From: Demequina flava | GTDB taxonomy: Bacteria; Actinomycetota; Actinomycetes; Actinomycetales; Demequinaceae | NCBI RefSeq assembly: GCF_000975035.1 | Contig: NZ_BBRA01000001.1 | Span: 1,590,838 to 1,654,837 of the forward strand | Direction: 5' to 3' | Length of the DNA: 64,000 nt | Shown here: positions 50,952 through 59,502 of the stretch, in pieces | Numbering within the stretch: position 1 is the first letter of the stretch | Layout of the letters: each line of letters opens with the position of its first letter | Notes under the pieces: model-generated | The model's database searches: none | What the model was told of the DNA's origin: nothing | Seen by the model: only the letters and a program-made list of their open reading frames with translations | Position numbers and translations under genes: made by a program

Positions 50952-52043
50952 ATGACCGGTTCGTCACTTCCGTCCACCCACCCCCTCGCCTCGGGCACCA
51001 CAGCCGCCTCTGCGCTGATCGCAGCCTTGCGCGGCGAGCAGCCGTCTCACCGTCCGGTGTGGTTTATGCGCCAGGCCGGCCGGTCGCTGCCGGAGTACCT
51101 CGAGGTGCGCGAGGGCACCACCATGCTGGAGTCGTGTCTTACCCCGGCGCTCGCGGCGGAAATCACGATGCAGCCGGTCCGTCGCTACGGCGTTGACGCG
51201 GCGATCTTCTTCTCCGACATCGTGGTGCCGATGCGGATCGCGGGTGTGGGCGTCGAGATTGAGCCTGGGGTTGGACCCGTCTTTGACCGGCCCATCCGTT
51301 CTATGGCCGATGTCGAAGCACTTCCAGCACTCGGTGACACCGGCGATGGGGGAGCCTTTGACCAGGGCCTGGAGCCTATCCGTGAGGCCGTGCAGCTCAC
51401 CGTCGCGCAGTTGGGCGAGACGCCACTCATTGGCTTTGCCGGTGCACCCTTCACCCTGGCCGCGTACATGGTGCAGGGCCGCCCCTCGCGCGACCACATG
51501 GCCGCCCGGGAGTTGATGTGGGCGCAGCCCGAGGTGTGGGAGGCACTCGTCTCCTGGACCTCACGCGCGGCAGGCCTGTTCCTGCGCGCGCAGGTGTTGG
51601 CCGGTGCCTCCGCGGTGCAGTTGTTCGACTCGTGGGCTGGCTCCCTGTCGGAGGCAACCTACGTCGAGAAGTGTGCAGGCGGGTCCCGTGCGGCGCTCAT
51701 GGCCGTGGCTGACCTCGACGTGCCGCGCATTCACTTTGCCGCCAATGCCGGCCACTTGCTCGACCCCATGGGTGCCGCGGGTGCGACGGCGCTGGGCGTC
51801 GACTACCGGACTCCCTTGGACCAGGCCGTCCGCGCCACGGGAGGACGGTTCCCGCTGCAGGGCAACATCGACCCCGCAATGCTCGGCGCGCCCGCGGACG
51901 CCCTGGAACGACACGTACAGCAGGTCCTTGATCGAGGCAGCGAGGCGCCCGGTCACGTCGTCAACCTTGGCCACGGGATGCCGCCGCACGCGGACCCGGC
52001 AGTGGTAAAGCGCGTCGTGGAGCAGGTGCACGAGCGTGGCTGA
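50952..52043 (+). CDS. hemE: Uroporphyrinogen decarboxylase
   Basis: 363 residues. Signature RPVWFMRQAGRSLPEYLEVR near residue 35, the catalytic Asp in AIFFSDIVVPMRI, GFAGAPFTLAAYMVQG, and VQLFDSWAG are all present. It converts uroporphyrinogen III to coproporphyrinogen III. It starts the operon hemE-cgoX-hemQ-hemH and overlaps cgoX by eight bases. Confidence 0.97.
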   Translation: MTGSSLPSTHPLASGTTAASALIAALRGEQPSHRPVWFMRQAGRSLPEYLEVREGTTMLESCLTPALAAEITMQPVRRYGVDAAIFFSDIVVPMRIAGVGVEIEPGVGPVFDRPIRSMADVEALPALGDTGDGGAFDQGLEPIREAVQLTVAQLGETPLIGFAGAPFTLAAYMVQGRPSRDHMAARELMWAQPEVWEALVSWTSRAAGLFLRAQVLAGASAVQLFDSWAGSLSEATYVEKCAGGSRAALMAVADLDVPRIHFAANAGHLLDPMGAAGATALGVDYRTPLDQAVRATGGRFPLQGNIDPAMLGAPADALERHVQQVLDRGSEAPGHVVNLGHGMPPHADPAVVKRVVEQVHERG

Positions 52044-53322
52044 GCGCCGCAATTGGCTCGTGATCGGCGCGGGCCCGGCGGGTCTGCTTGCCGCACGCCG
52101 CCTGGCGAAGGCCGGTCACGACGTGCGCATCCTCGAAGCAGAGGACGAGCCAGGCGGCCGGGTTTCGCGTATCCGCGTCGACGGGCTCGACATGGACGCC
52201 GGCGCCGAGTCTTTCGCGACCCGTGGCGGTTACGTCGAGGAACTAGCGCGGGAGCTGGGCCTGGGCGAACGGCTGGTGACGCCGGCGGGCGGGCCTGCGT
52301 GGATTGTCAGTGAAGAGCGGTCGTTTGCGATGCCGAAGGCCGGTTGGCTCGGCGTGCCGACGTCGTCGCTTGCCCCGGACGTGATCAAGGCTCTGGGCTT
52401 GTCCGGCGCGTTGCGTGCCGCCGTCGAGCGCTTCATGCCTCCGGAGGACGTCGCTCCCGATGACTCCTTGGGCAAGGTTGCCCGGCGCCGCCTCGGCGAC
52501 GCCGCGGTGGACCGACTCATCCAGCCGGTCGTGAGCGGGATCTTCTCCCGTCCGGTCGATGACCTGCGGATCGATGCCGCGGCGTCGGGATTCGCCGCCG
52601 AGGTCTCCGAGATGGGGCTCGTGCGAGCGGCCGCGCATCGCAGGTCGGTTGCCCCAGCGGGTTCCGCAGTGATGGGTATCGACGGCGGGATCTTCGTGCT
52701 CACCCAGGCACTTGCGGCCGATGCCCGGGCTCACGGGGTGCGGATCGAGACCGAGCAGGTGGTCACCGCGCTCACCCGGAAGGATTCGCAGTGGGAGGTC
52801 TACACCGAGACCGAAAAGTGGAGTGCGGACGAGGTTGTCGTCGCAGCGCCCCGACCGGTTGCTGCAGCCCTGGTGCCGCAACTTGAGCGAGCTCCCGATA
52901 AGCAGGTTGCGCTGGTGACATTGTCGCTTGACGCTCCCGAGCTCGATTCGCAGCCGCGTGGGTCCGGCGTCCTGGCCGTGGGAGATGTGACGCGCGCTAA
53001 GGCGCTCACGCATGCCAACGCGAAATGGGCGTGGGTGGCGCGCGAGGCTCCCACGCGCAACCTGGTGCGCCTGTCCTACAACGTCAGTTCTCGCGAGGAC
53101 CTCAGCGGGTACGCGGTGGCCGATGCCTCGCGGCTGCTGGGCGTGAAGCTCCACGACAAGCAGGTGCGGGACCTCGTGCAGGTGACGTGGCACGACGCCG
53201 CTCCCACACGCGCAGGCGACCGTGAACCGGCGCCCGGTCTGCACCTCGTCGGAGCGGCGGCAGGCTTCTCGGGGCTGGCGGCGATCGTGGACGACGACGC
53301 GCGCTCGACGTTGGGCGAGTGA
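52036..53322 (+). CDS. cgoX: Coproporphyrinogen III oxidase (protoporphyrinogen oxidase HemY family)
   Basis: 428 residues of FAD-dependent oxidase. The dinucleotide motif VIGAGPAGLLAARRLAKAGHD and EAEDEPGGRVSR lie at the N-terminus; the C-terminal FAD segment is LHLVGAAAGFSGLAAIVDD. Because hemQ follows, this HemY-type enzyme is expected to oxidise coproporphyrinogen III to coproporphyrin III (CgoX) rather than act on protoporphyrinogen. The start is GTG 52036 within the hemE stop region. Two in-frame GGCCGATGC copies lie inside. Confidence 0.92.
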   Translation: MAERRNWLVIGAGPAGLLAARRLAKAGHDVRILEAEDEPGGRVSRIRVDGLDMDAGAESFATRGGYVEELARELGLGERLVTPAGGPAWIVSEERSFAMPKAGWLGVPTSSLAPDVIKALGLSGALRAAVERFMPPEDVAPDDSLGKVARRRLGDAAVDRLIQPVVSGIFSRPVDDLRIDAAASGFAAEVSEMGLVRAAAHRRSVAPAGSAVMGIDGGIFVLTQALAADARAHGVRIETEQVVTALTRKDSQWEVYTETEKWSADEVVVAAPRPVAAALVPQLERAPDKQVALVTLSLDAPELDSQPRGSGVLAVGDVTRAKALTHANAKWAWVAREAPTRNLVRLSYNVSSREDLSGYAVADASRLLGVKLHDKQVRDLVQVTWHDAAPTRAGDREPAPGLHLVGAAAGFSGLAAIVDDDARSTLGE

Positions 53323-53379
53323 TTCCGGGCATTTCCACCCGGGACCAAAGTCCCACACGTGACCCGCTTCACGGGGCTG

Positions 53380-53396
53380 AACCCCAGCATCGGCCC
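53380..53396. repeat. Single dispersed-repeat copy between cgoX and hemQ
   Basis: Read on the minus strand: GGGCCGATGCTGGGGTT, a long match to the element's consensus. A short GGGG/CCCC stem precedes it. It lies in the 139-base cgoX-hemQ gap, the widest in the hem operon. Confidence 0.65.
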
Positions 53397-53461
53397 TGCT
53401 GGCAAGGTGAATTCGCGGTGTGCGATTTCCGCCGCGCGCCGCTGCGGGTGACAATGGAGAC

Positions 53462-54136
53462 ATGAGCGATCAGCCGCATGGATTCACCCTGTTCTCCGTC
53501 CTCGATGGTTTCCTGGATGCTCCCGATGAGGAGCTCGCAGAAGTCGTCGAACACTTTGATGCAGCAGTTGAAGAATTGACCGAGCATGACGTGGTCCTGC
53601 GCGGCATCTACGACGTCTCTGGCATGCGTGCCGACGGCACCGTCATGCTGTGGCTCCACGGCCCCGACCTCGCCGACCTGCAGCTCGCACTGCGTGAGCT
53701 CCGCGCGACGGAACTGCTCGCCGACACCAAGCTGACGTGGTCTGCCGCCGGCGTCCACCGTCCTGCGGAATTCAACAAGGCTCACGTGCCGGGCTTCCTG
53801 CGGGGCGAGCGCGCCCGCGACTGGATGACCGTCTACCCGTTTGTGCGCTCGTACGACTGGTACCTGCTGCCCGAAGCGGAGCGCTCCGCGATGTTGCGCG
53901 ACCACGGCATGAAGGGCGCCGCCTACAAGGGCGTCGTTGCGAATACCGTCAGCGCCTTCGCCCTGGGTGACTACGAATGGCTCCTGCCCATGGAAGCTGA
54001 CGACGTGCTCGACCTCGTCGACATGATGCGAGCCCTGCGCGACACCGAAGCGCGCCGCCACGTCCGCGAAGAAGTGCCGTTCTACACGGGCCGGAGGATT
54101 GAGACCGCGGAGGCTGTGGAGGTGCTGGCATCGTGA
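53462..54136 (+). CDS. hemQ: Coproheme decarboxylase HemQ
   Basis: 224 residues, chlorite-dismutase-like fold. It contains PFVRSYDWYLLP with the Tyr used for radical decarboxylation, and the proximal haem ligand His in MLRDHGMKG. It turns coproheme into haem b, the last step of the coproporphyrin-dependent pathway. The start is ATG 53462 with GGAG upstream. It overlaps hemH by four bases. Confidence 0.95.
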   Translation: MSDQPHGFTLFSVLDGFLDAPDEELAEVVEHFDAAVEELTEHDVVLRGIYDVSGMRADGTVMLWLHGPDLADLQLALRELRATELLADTKLTWSAAGVHRPAEFNKAHVPGFLRGERARDWMTVYPFVRSYDWYLLPEAERSAMLRDHGMKGAAYKGVVANTVSAFALGDYEWLLPMEADDVLDLVDMMRALRDTEARRHVREEVPFYTGRRIETAEAVEVLAS

Positions 54137-55335
54137 CCGACGCACAGCCCACGCTGGCCGCCGCGCAGCGCGCACTCGACGCCGAGACCTATGACTGCAT
54201 CCTGCTTGCCGGCTTTGGCGGGCCAGAGGGACAAGACGACGTCATCCCGTACCTGCGCAACGTCACGCGCGGCCGCGGAGTGCCCGATGAGCGCCTCGAA
54301 GAGGTCGCCCACCACTATCGCCACTTTGGTGGCATTAGCCCCATCAATCAGCAGAACCGCGACCTCAAGACAGCACTGGAGACCGAGATCGCCAAGCGCG
54401 GCCTCGAGCTCCCGGTGTACTGGGGAAATCGCTTCTGGGCCCCGTACTTCGCGGATGTGCTCAAGGAACTTCACGCCGATGGCCACCGCAAGGTGCTCGT
54501 CCTCGTCACCACCGCCTTCTCGTCGTACTCGGGCTGCCGCGCCTACCGCGAAGACCTCGCGACGGCCCTTGACGAGACCGGCCTGACCGATGACCTGCGG
54601 CTGGACAAGGTGCGGCAGTACTTCGATCACCCTGGCTTCGTGAAGCCCAACATCGATGCAGTCCGGTCGGGGCTGCGCGAACTCCAAGTCGCAGGCAAGA
54701 GCGAGAACGCGCACGTTATGTTCGCGACGCACTCGATTCCCTCTGTGGCTGCCGACGGCTCCGGACCTCGCGAGACACGCCCCGATGGCACGCCCGTTCC
54801 CACCGATGGCGGTGACGAGTGGTACGCCGGCGGCGGTTGGTACGTCGAGCAGCAGCGCGCGGTTTCTGCGCTCGTGATGGATGCCGTCGCCGACGAGTTC
54901 CCTGATGTGCCCTGGACCCTCGTGTTCCAGTCACGCTCCGGTGACCCCCGCACGCCGTGGCTCGAGCCCGACATCAACGACGCGATCAACGCACTCGACG
55001 ACTCCGTCTCCGGCCTTGTCGTGTCGCCCATCGGCTTTGTGTCTGACCACATGGAAGTCGCCTGGGATCTCGACAACGAGGCACTGGAGACCTGCGAGGA
55101 GCGCGGCCTGGCTATGGTGCGCGTTCCCACGGTGGGTGTTGACCCGCAGTTTGTGTCGGGCCTGATTGACCTGGTCGAGGAGCGCCACGTTGTCGACGGT
55201 GGACAGCCGCGTCAGCGCGAAGCGCTCACCGACATTGGACCGTGGCAGGACGTGTGCCCCGCGGACTGCTGTCTGACACGTAGCCCCAAGGCCACTATTG
55301 CTTCAGCCGCAGCCGACGGGGGAGTGGGCGCCTAA
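54133..55335 (+). CDS. hemH: Ferrochelatase (coproporphyrin ferrochelatase), probable [2Fe-2S] type
   Basis: 400 residues. It inserts iron into coproporphyrin III. Conserved features are LLAGFGGPEGQDDV, YWGNRFWAPYFADVL, the catalytic His in FATHSIPS and the Glu of PWLEPDINDA. The C-terminus carries VCPADCC, and SGCRAYRED provides a further Cys, the four-Cys pattern that binds [2Fe-2S] in mycobacterial-type ferrochelatases. A non-conserved tail of about 20 residues follows. The GTG start overlaps hemQ's stop. Confidence 0.95.
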   Translation: MTDAQPTLAAAQRALDAETYDCILLAGFGGPEGQDDVIPYLRNVTRGRGVPDERLEEVAHHYRHFGGISPINQQNRDLKTALETEIAKRGLELPVYWGNRFWAPYFADVLKELHADGHRKVLVLVTTAFSSYSGCRAYREDLATALDETGLTDDLRLDKVRQYFDHPGFVKPNIDAVRSGLRELQVAGKSENAHVMFATHSIPSVAADGSGPRETRPDGTPVPTDGGDEWYAGGGWYVEQQRAVSALVMDAVADEFPDVPWTLVFQSRSGDPRTPWLEPDINDAINALDDSVSGLVVSPIGFVSDHMEVAWDLDNEALETCEERGLAMVRVPTVGVDPQFVSGLIDLVEERHVVDGGQPRQREALTDIGPWQDVCPADCCLTRSPKATIASAAADGGVGA

Positions 55336-55344
55336 GGTAACCCG

Positions 55345-55387
55345 GGCATCGGCCCTCGTCCTGATTCTCAGGCGCGGGGTCGATGTC
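55345..55387. terminator. Inside-out repeat element, probable terminator between hemH and LCP genes
   Basis: The copy GGTAACCCGGGCATCGGCCC (55336-55355) starts one base past the hemH stop. GGCATCGGCCC (55345-55355) can pair with GGGTCGATGTC (55377-55387) through 11 pairs including two G-T, around 21 bases. The two half-copies point the opposite way from the other palindromes. The genes on each side converge. Confidence 0.6.
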
Positions 55388-55389
55388 AC

Positions 55390-56739
55390 CTACTGAATTG
55401 CCACCATGCAGTCGGCGAGGATCTCGCTGTCTGCGTCGGTGTTGAGGCCGCTCATCTCAGCGGAGTCGGTGACCATCGACTCGGTCTCCGTCGCGGACAC
55501 TGGTGTGAGCGCGGGGGACGGCGTCGCGGCCGTCACGACATTGCTCACTTCGTGTGCGGTGTCGGAGGACTGGGCCTGGGGATCGTCAGCCATGGTGTCC
55601 CCGGTTCCCGTGCTGGGGCTCGGCGACGCGGAGGGCTCCACGCCAGTCACGACGGTGAGGGGCTCGTCATTGGCGAGCTGCTCCCACATCTCGGTCGCGG
55701 CGGGCTCGTCCCACAGCACGTCACCGGAGCCGTCGCCTGCGTAGCGCCACGGCACGGTCACGAAGTTTAGGTTGGCTGCATCAAAGCTGCGCAGCGAGTT
55801 CGCAAAGCCCACCAGGTTGTCGATCTTTCCCAGCTGCGCGTCCATTGAGACGGACTCGGCGCCCGCCTTGAGGAGCTGCGTGAGCTTGGGCAGGTCGGTG
55901 AGCACGTTGCTGTTCAAGGTCTTGGTCGCAAGATTGGTGAGCAGTTCTTGCTGGCGGTCAATGCGCGACAAGTCGGAACCGTCCCCGCCCAGTCCAGTAC
56001 CGGTGCGGGCACGGGCAAACGCCAGTGCGGTCTCGCCGTCCAGAACCTGCGGTCCGGCGGCGAGCTCGAGGTTGGCCTTTGGCGAGCTCATGTCCTGCTC
56101 GATGCACATCGGCACGCCGTCCATGGCGTCCACCATGTCTTCGAAGCCTGCGAAGTCGACCATCACGAAGTGGCCGTTGGTGTCGACGCCAGTGAGGTCG
56201 TTGATGGTACGCATCACGCACGCGGCAGCCTCGCCGCGGTCGCCGTTGATGCCGCCGTTGGCAAGCGCCACGTTGAACTTGGCGGTCCAGCCCTTGACGG
56301 TGGAACCGTCGTACAGCTGGCAGTCGGAGATCTGGACGCGCGAGTCGCGGGGGATCGACACCACGTCGATGCGCTCGCGGTCGGCGGAGACGTGCAGAAC
56401 CATCGTGGTGTCGCCGCGCATGCCGTCCGCGACATCGCCGCCGATGTCGGCGTTCTCGTCGTTGCGCTCGTCGGTTCCGATGAGGACGATGTTCACGGCT
56501 TGATCGGCCGCGAAGTCAGTGGGTACGTAGGCCTCTTCGACCGTGCCTTCTGTGCCGCTGGCCAGTTCCGCAACGTCGTAGCGGTCGATGGCGTTCTGGG
56601 TGTTGGCCCAGTACGCGGAGCCGAAGACCAGGCCGAAGCCGGCCACGGCAGTCACTGTGGAGAGGAAACCAACGAGGAACCCGCGGCTGGGCTTACGCGC
56701 TCCGTGACGGGCGCGCGACCGAGTGGTGCGAGTGCTCAA
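55390..56739 (-). CDS. LytR-CpsA-Psr (LCP) family glycopolymer transferase
   Basis: 449 residues. One membrane helix (about 22-44, FLSTVTAVAGFGLVFGSAYW) places the catalytic domain outside. LCP hallmarks are NIVLIGTDERND, GDTTMVLHVSADRERIDVVSIPRDSRVQI, ALAFARARTG and LSRIDRQQELL, containing the Arg/Asp residues that bind the lipid pyrophosphate. A Ser/Thr/Pro-rich C-terminal extension of about 90 residues follows. It attaches wall glycopolymers to peptidoglycan. It is encoded 114 bases downstream of a second LCP gene. Confidence 0.93.
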   Translation of the reverse strand: MSTRTTRSRARHGARKPSRGFLVGFLSTVTAVAGFGLVFGSAYWANTQNAIDRYDVAELASGTEGTVEEAYVPTDFAADQAVNIVLIGTDERNDENADIGGDVADGMRGDTTMVLHVSADRERIDVVSIPRDSRVQISDCQLYDGSTVKGWTAKFNVALANGGINGDRGEAAACVMRTINDLTGVDTNGHFVMVDFAGFEDMVDAMDGVPMCIEQDMSSPKANLELAAGPQVLDGETALAFARARTGTGLGGDGSDLSRIDRQQELLTNLATKTLNSNVLTDLPKLTQLLKAGAESVSMDAQLGKIDNLVGFANSLRSFDAANLNFVTVPWRYAGDGSGDVLWDEPAATEMWEQLANDEPLTVVTGVEPSASPSPSTGTGDTMADDPQAQSSDTAHEVSNVVTAATPSPALTPVSATETESMVTDSAEMSGLNTDADSEILADCMVAIQ

Positions 56740-56853
56740 GTGGATCCTCCTGTGGCGCGCTTCACGCGCTGACGATAGTTCTCGCGTCGGTAACGCCCCA
56801 GCGCACGCGACTGTTCCCCGCGCGGACCAGCCCGAACGAGTTAGGTGGCCATT

Positions 56854-57963
56854 CTACTCGGTGCTCGGAGCGGGAGTCGGTGTCGCATCCCACTCCGAGG
56901 TCGCATCGCCGTCAGCGTCCAACGTAAGAGGAGTATCGGCACGAATCTCGCTAAACATGACCTCAGCATCGTCTGTGGCCACCACATTCAGGCGGTCCTC
57001 GGTGTACTCCCACGGCACAGTGGCAAACGTGATGTCGTCCTCGCTCAATCCCCGCAAGCTGTACGCGAGCGACAGGATGAAGTCCGTCTGGCCAAGTTCA
57101 GGGTCGGTGGTGAGGGACTCCGAGGCCGCCTTGAGGAAGTGGGTCAGAGCGGCAGCATCGGTGAGCAGGTTCTGCTCGAACACCGTGTGCACGATCGCCT
57201 CGAGGAGCTGCTGTTGGCGCTCGATGCGCTGCAAGTCGCTGCCGGACACGTCGCCCACCTCAGCCGTGCGCAGGCGGGCGTATCCCAGCGCCTCTTCGCC
57301 GTTGAGGGTTTGCCATCCGGGCTCCAGGTCGACGCCGGCCTTTTCCGACACGATGCGCTCGGGAACGTACATCTCCACGCCGCCCAGGGCATCGACCATG
57401 TCCTCGAAGCCCGCGAAGTCGATCACGGCCCAGTGGTCGATCGGGATCTGAGCCGTTTGCTGCACGGTGTTGATGGTGCATGCGGCGGCCTCAGCGACGT
57501 TGCCCTCGCGGCCGCCGTTTGAGAACGCCACGTTGAAGTCGCCGTAGCCGCCCGCGACCACGGTTCCGTCCAGGAGGGTGCAGTCCGGGATCTCGACCTG
57601 CATGTCGCGCGGAATCGACACCATGTCCACGCGTGAGCGGTCGCCGGCGATGTGGGCAACGATGGTGGCGTCGGAGCGCATTCCGTCCGCGACATCGCCA
57701 CCAATGACCGCGTTCTCCCCGTCGCGCACATCGGAGCCGATGAGCAAGACATTCATTGCGCCGGTGTCGGCGATCTCCACATCGATCTCGGGCACGAGCG
57801 GATTGACGTCGTGAGTGGTGATCGAGCCTTCGATTTGCGCGCTCACGGTGGTGGCGTACACCACGCCGAACCCAGTCACTGCGGCGATGGCGACCAGGAT
57901 GATCATGAACACGCGCCCGGAGGCGGTCCGTGTAGCATGCCTGGTGGGATGCGCTGCGGTCAT
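56854..57963 (-). CDS. LytR-CpsA-Psr (LCP) family glycopolymer transferase, second copy
   Basis: 369 residues. One N-terminal membrane helix (VFMIILVAIAAVTGFGVVYA), then MNVLLIGSDVRDGENAVIGG, SDATIVAHIAGDRSRVDMVS, RDMQVEIPDC, EALGYARLRTAE and LQRIERQQQLLEAI, the same catalytic framework as the neighbouring LCP protein. Both share the unusual IGGDVADGMR stretch, suggesting local duplication. The start is ATG 57963 with AGGAGGG upstream. Divergent from a GT2 gene. Confidence 0.93.
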   Translation of the reverse strand: MTAAHPTRHATRTASGRVFMIILVAIAAVTGFGVVYATTVSAQIEGSITTHDVNPLVPEIDVEIADTGAMNVLLIGSDVRDGENAVIGGDVADGMRSDATIVAHIAGDRSRVDMVSIPRDMQVEIPDCTLLDGTVVAGGYGDFNVAFSNGGREGNVAEAAACTINTVQQTAQIPIDHWAVIDFAGFEDMVDALGGVEMYVPERIVSEKAGVDLEPGWQTLNGEEALGYARLRTAEVGDVSGSDLQRIERQQQLLEAIVHTVFEQNLLTDAAALTHFLKAASESLTTDPELGQTDFILSLAYSLRGLSEDDITFATVPWEYTEDRLNVVATDDAEVMFSEIRADTPLTLDADGDATSEWDATPTPAPSTE

Positions 57964-58042
57964 CGTCCCTCCTGCGACCGTGAATGAGGTGGTGTCTAGC
58001 GAGTCTAGACGGGCCCCGCGGGTGAAGCAGTGGAGAGGGTCG

Positions 58043-59068
58043 ATGCTGGCTCCAGCGGGTGCCTCGGTTACAGTCACTGGGGTGAAAGACCTGCCGCAGT
58101 TGCCCCCGCGCGTGCCCGTGAGTGTGGTTGTCCCCGTCCTGAACGAGGCCGACCACCTTGCCGACGCTGTCGCCGCCATCCTGCGCACCGGCTACGACGG
58201 TGAGATGGAAGTGGTGTTGGCTGTGGGCCCGTCGGAGGACGGCACGGAGCGCATCGCGGCCGATCTGGCCGATGACCCGCACGTGACGGTCGTCGACAAT
58301 CCTTCGGGCAAGACGCCCGATGGTCTCAATGCCGCGATCCGAGCCGCGCGCCACGACGTCATCGTCCGCATGGACGGCCACGCACAGATGCCTCGCGGCT
58401 ATGTGGCCGCCGCGGTGGACGCGCTGCGTGAGACCGGAGCGGCAAACGTCGGTGGACGCATGGTGCCGGCGGGAACCACGCCATTCCAAAGTGCCGTCGC
58501 GGTGGCAATGTCCTCTGCGTGGGGCCTGGGTGGTGCTGGACACCGTCAAGGTGGCGTGGCTGGGCGCACGGAGTCTGTCTATCTGGGGAGCTTCCGGCGC
58601 GAGGCGATCGAGGACGTCGGGATGTACGACCCTCACTTTGTGCGCGCGCAGGACTGGGAACTGAACTTTCGGCTACGTACCGCCGGCTACACCGTCTGGT
58701 TTGTGCCGGCGATGCAGGTCCCGTACAGCCCACGACCCACGTGGAAGACGCTCGCGCGCCAGTTCTTCTTGACCGGAAAGTGGCGCCGCGAGGTCATTCG
58801 GCGATATCCCGAGACAAGATCTCTCAGATATCTTGCAGCGCCCGCCGCTACCGTCGCCGTGGCTCTTGGAATCATGATGGGCGTGCTCGGATTGGTGTCC
58901 GGAAGTGTCATCTTGCTGGCCGGATGGGCCCTTCCACTTGTGTATCTGGCAGGGGTGTTGTTCGCATCTGTGACACTGGTGCCGCGCACCGGATGGAAGG
59001 GCTTTGTTCGCATGCCTGTGGTCCTAGCGACCATGCATCTTGCCTGGGGACTGGGATTCCTTCGGTGA
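58043..59068 (+). CDS. Family 2 glycosyltransferase with C-terminal membrane helices
   Basis: About 341 residues. The GT-A domain shows VSVVVPVLNEADHLADAV, the acidic motif VRMDGHAQMPRGY and the acceptor-side GMYDPHFVRAQDWELNFRL (ED-type base), followed by helices from about 265 onward. Its sugar donor is unknown. The start is either ATG 58043 (strong GGAGAGGG upstream, inside a degenerate repeat copy) or GTG 58082, which has TACAGT seven bases before it and could be leaderless. Location beside LCP genes suggests building a wall polymer. Confidence 0.88.
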   Translation: MLAPAGASVTVTGVKDLPQLPPRVPVSVVVPVLNEADHLADAVAAILRTGYDGEMEVVLAVGPSEDGTERIAADLADDPHVTVVDNPSGKTPDGLNAAIRAARHDVIVRMDGHAQMPRGYVAAAVDALRETGAANVGGRMVPAGTTPFQSAVAVAMSSAWGLGGAGHRQGGVAGRTESVYLGSFRREAIEDVGMYDPHFVRAQDWELNFRLRTAGYTVWFVPAMQVPYSPRPTWKTLARQFFLTGKWRREVIRRYPETRSLRYLAAPAATVAVALGIMMGVLGLVSGSVILLAGWALPLVYLAGVLFASVTLVPRTGWKGFVRMPVVLATMHLAWGLGFLR

Positions 59069-59084
59069 TCGCGCTACTCTCGAC

Positions 59085-59113
59085 TTGACGGGCAAGGATG
59101 ACAACGGTGTAAT
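59085..59113 (+). promoter_or_regulatory. Probable whiB promoter
   Basis: TTGACG (59085-59090) and TGTAAT (59108-59113), spaced 17 bases, upstream of the WhiB-family gene. GGAGG at 59147-59151 is the ribosome site for ATG 59158. Confidence 0.5.
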
Positions 59114-59157
59114 TCTTGTCAGGCAGACACATCTGCCGCGGTGATCGGAGGATGCCT

Positions 59158-59478
59158 ATGTGGAATATCTACGAAGGCTCAGTGCCCTCTGACGCAGGTC
59201 AGCCGTCGCCGACGCTCGCGTCGGTCGTTGACATCTTTGATGGTGTTGACGATGACGGCCCACTGGGATGGCAGGAGCGCGCACTGTGCGCTCAGACGGA
59301 CCCCGAAGCCTTTTTTCCCGAGAAGGGCGGCTCGACGCGTGAGGCCAAGAAGGTCTGCGCATCGTGCGAGGTGCGGTCTGAGTGCTTGGACTACGCGCTC
59401 GAGAACGATGAGCGCTTCGGCATCTGGGGAGGATTGTCGGAGCGCGAGCGGCGCAAGCTTAAGCGTCGCGCTGTCTAA
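59158..59478 (+). CDS. WhiB-family iron-sulfur transcriptional regulator (WhiB2/WhmD-like)
   Basis: 106 residues. Four Cys in C-x29-C-x2-C-x5-C order (ALCAQTDPEAFF ... VCASCEVRSECLDY) bind a [4Fe-4S] cluster; GIWGGLSERERRKLKRR is the family's G[VI]WGG turn plus basic DNA-binding tail. WhiB2/WhmD controls septation in mycobacteria and streptomycetes, and the link to envelope genes here fits. The start ATG 59158 has GGAGG at six bases; ATG 59152 sits too close to it. Confidence 0.95.
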   Translation: MWNIYEGSVPSDAGQPSPTLASVVDIFDGVDDDGPLGWQERALCAQTDPEAFFPEKGGSTREAKKVCASCEVRSECLDYALENDERFGIWGGLSERERRKLKRRAV

Positions 59479-59502
59479 CCAGTAGGACTGCGTGGGAAGG
59501 GC

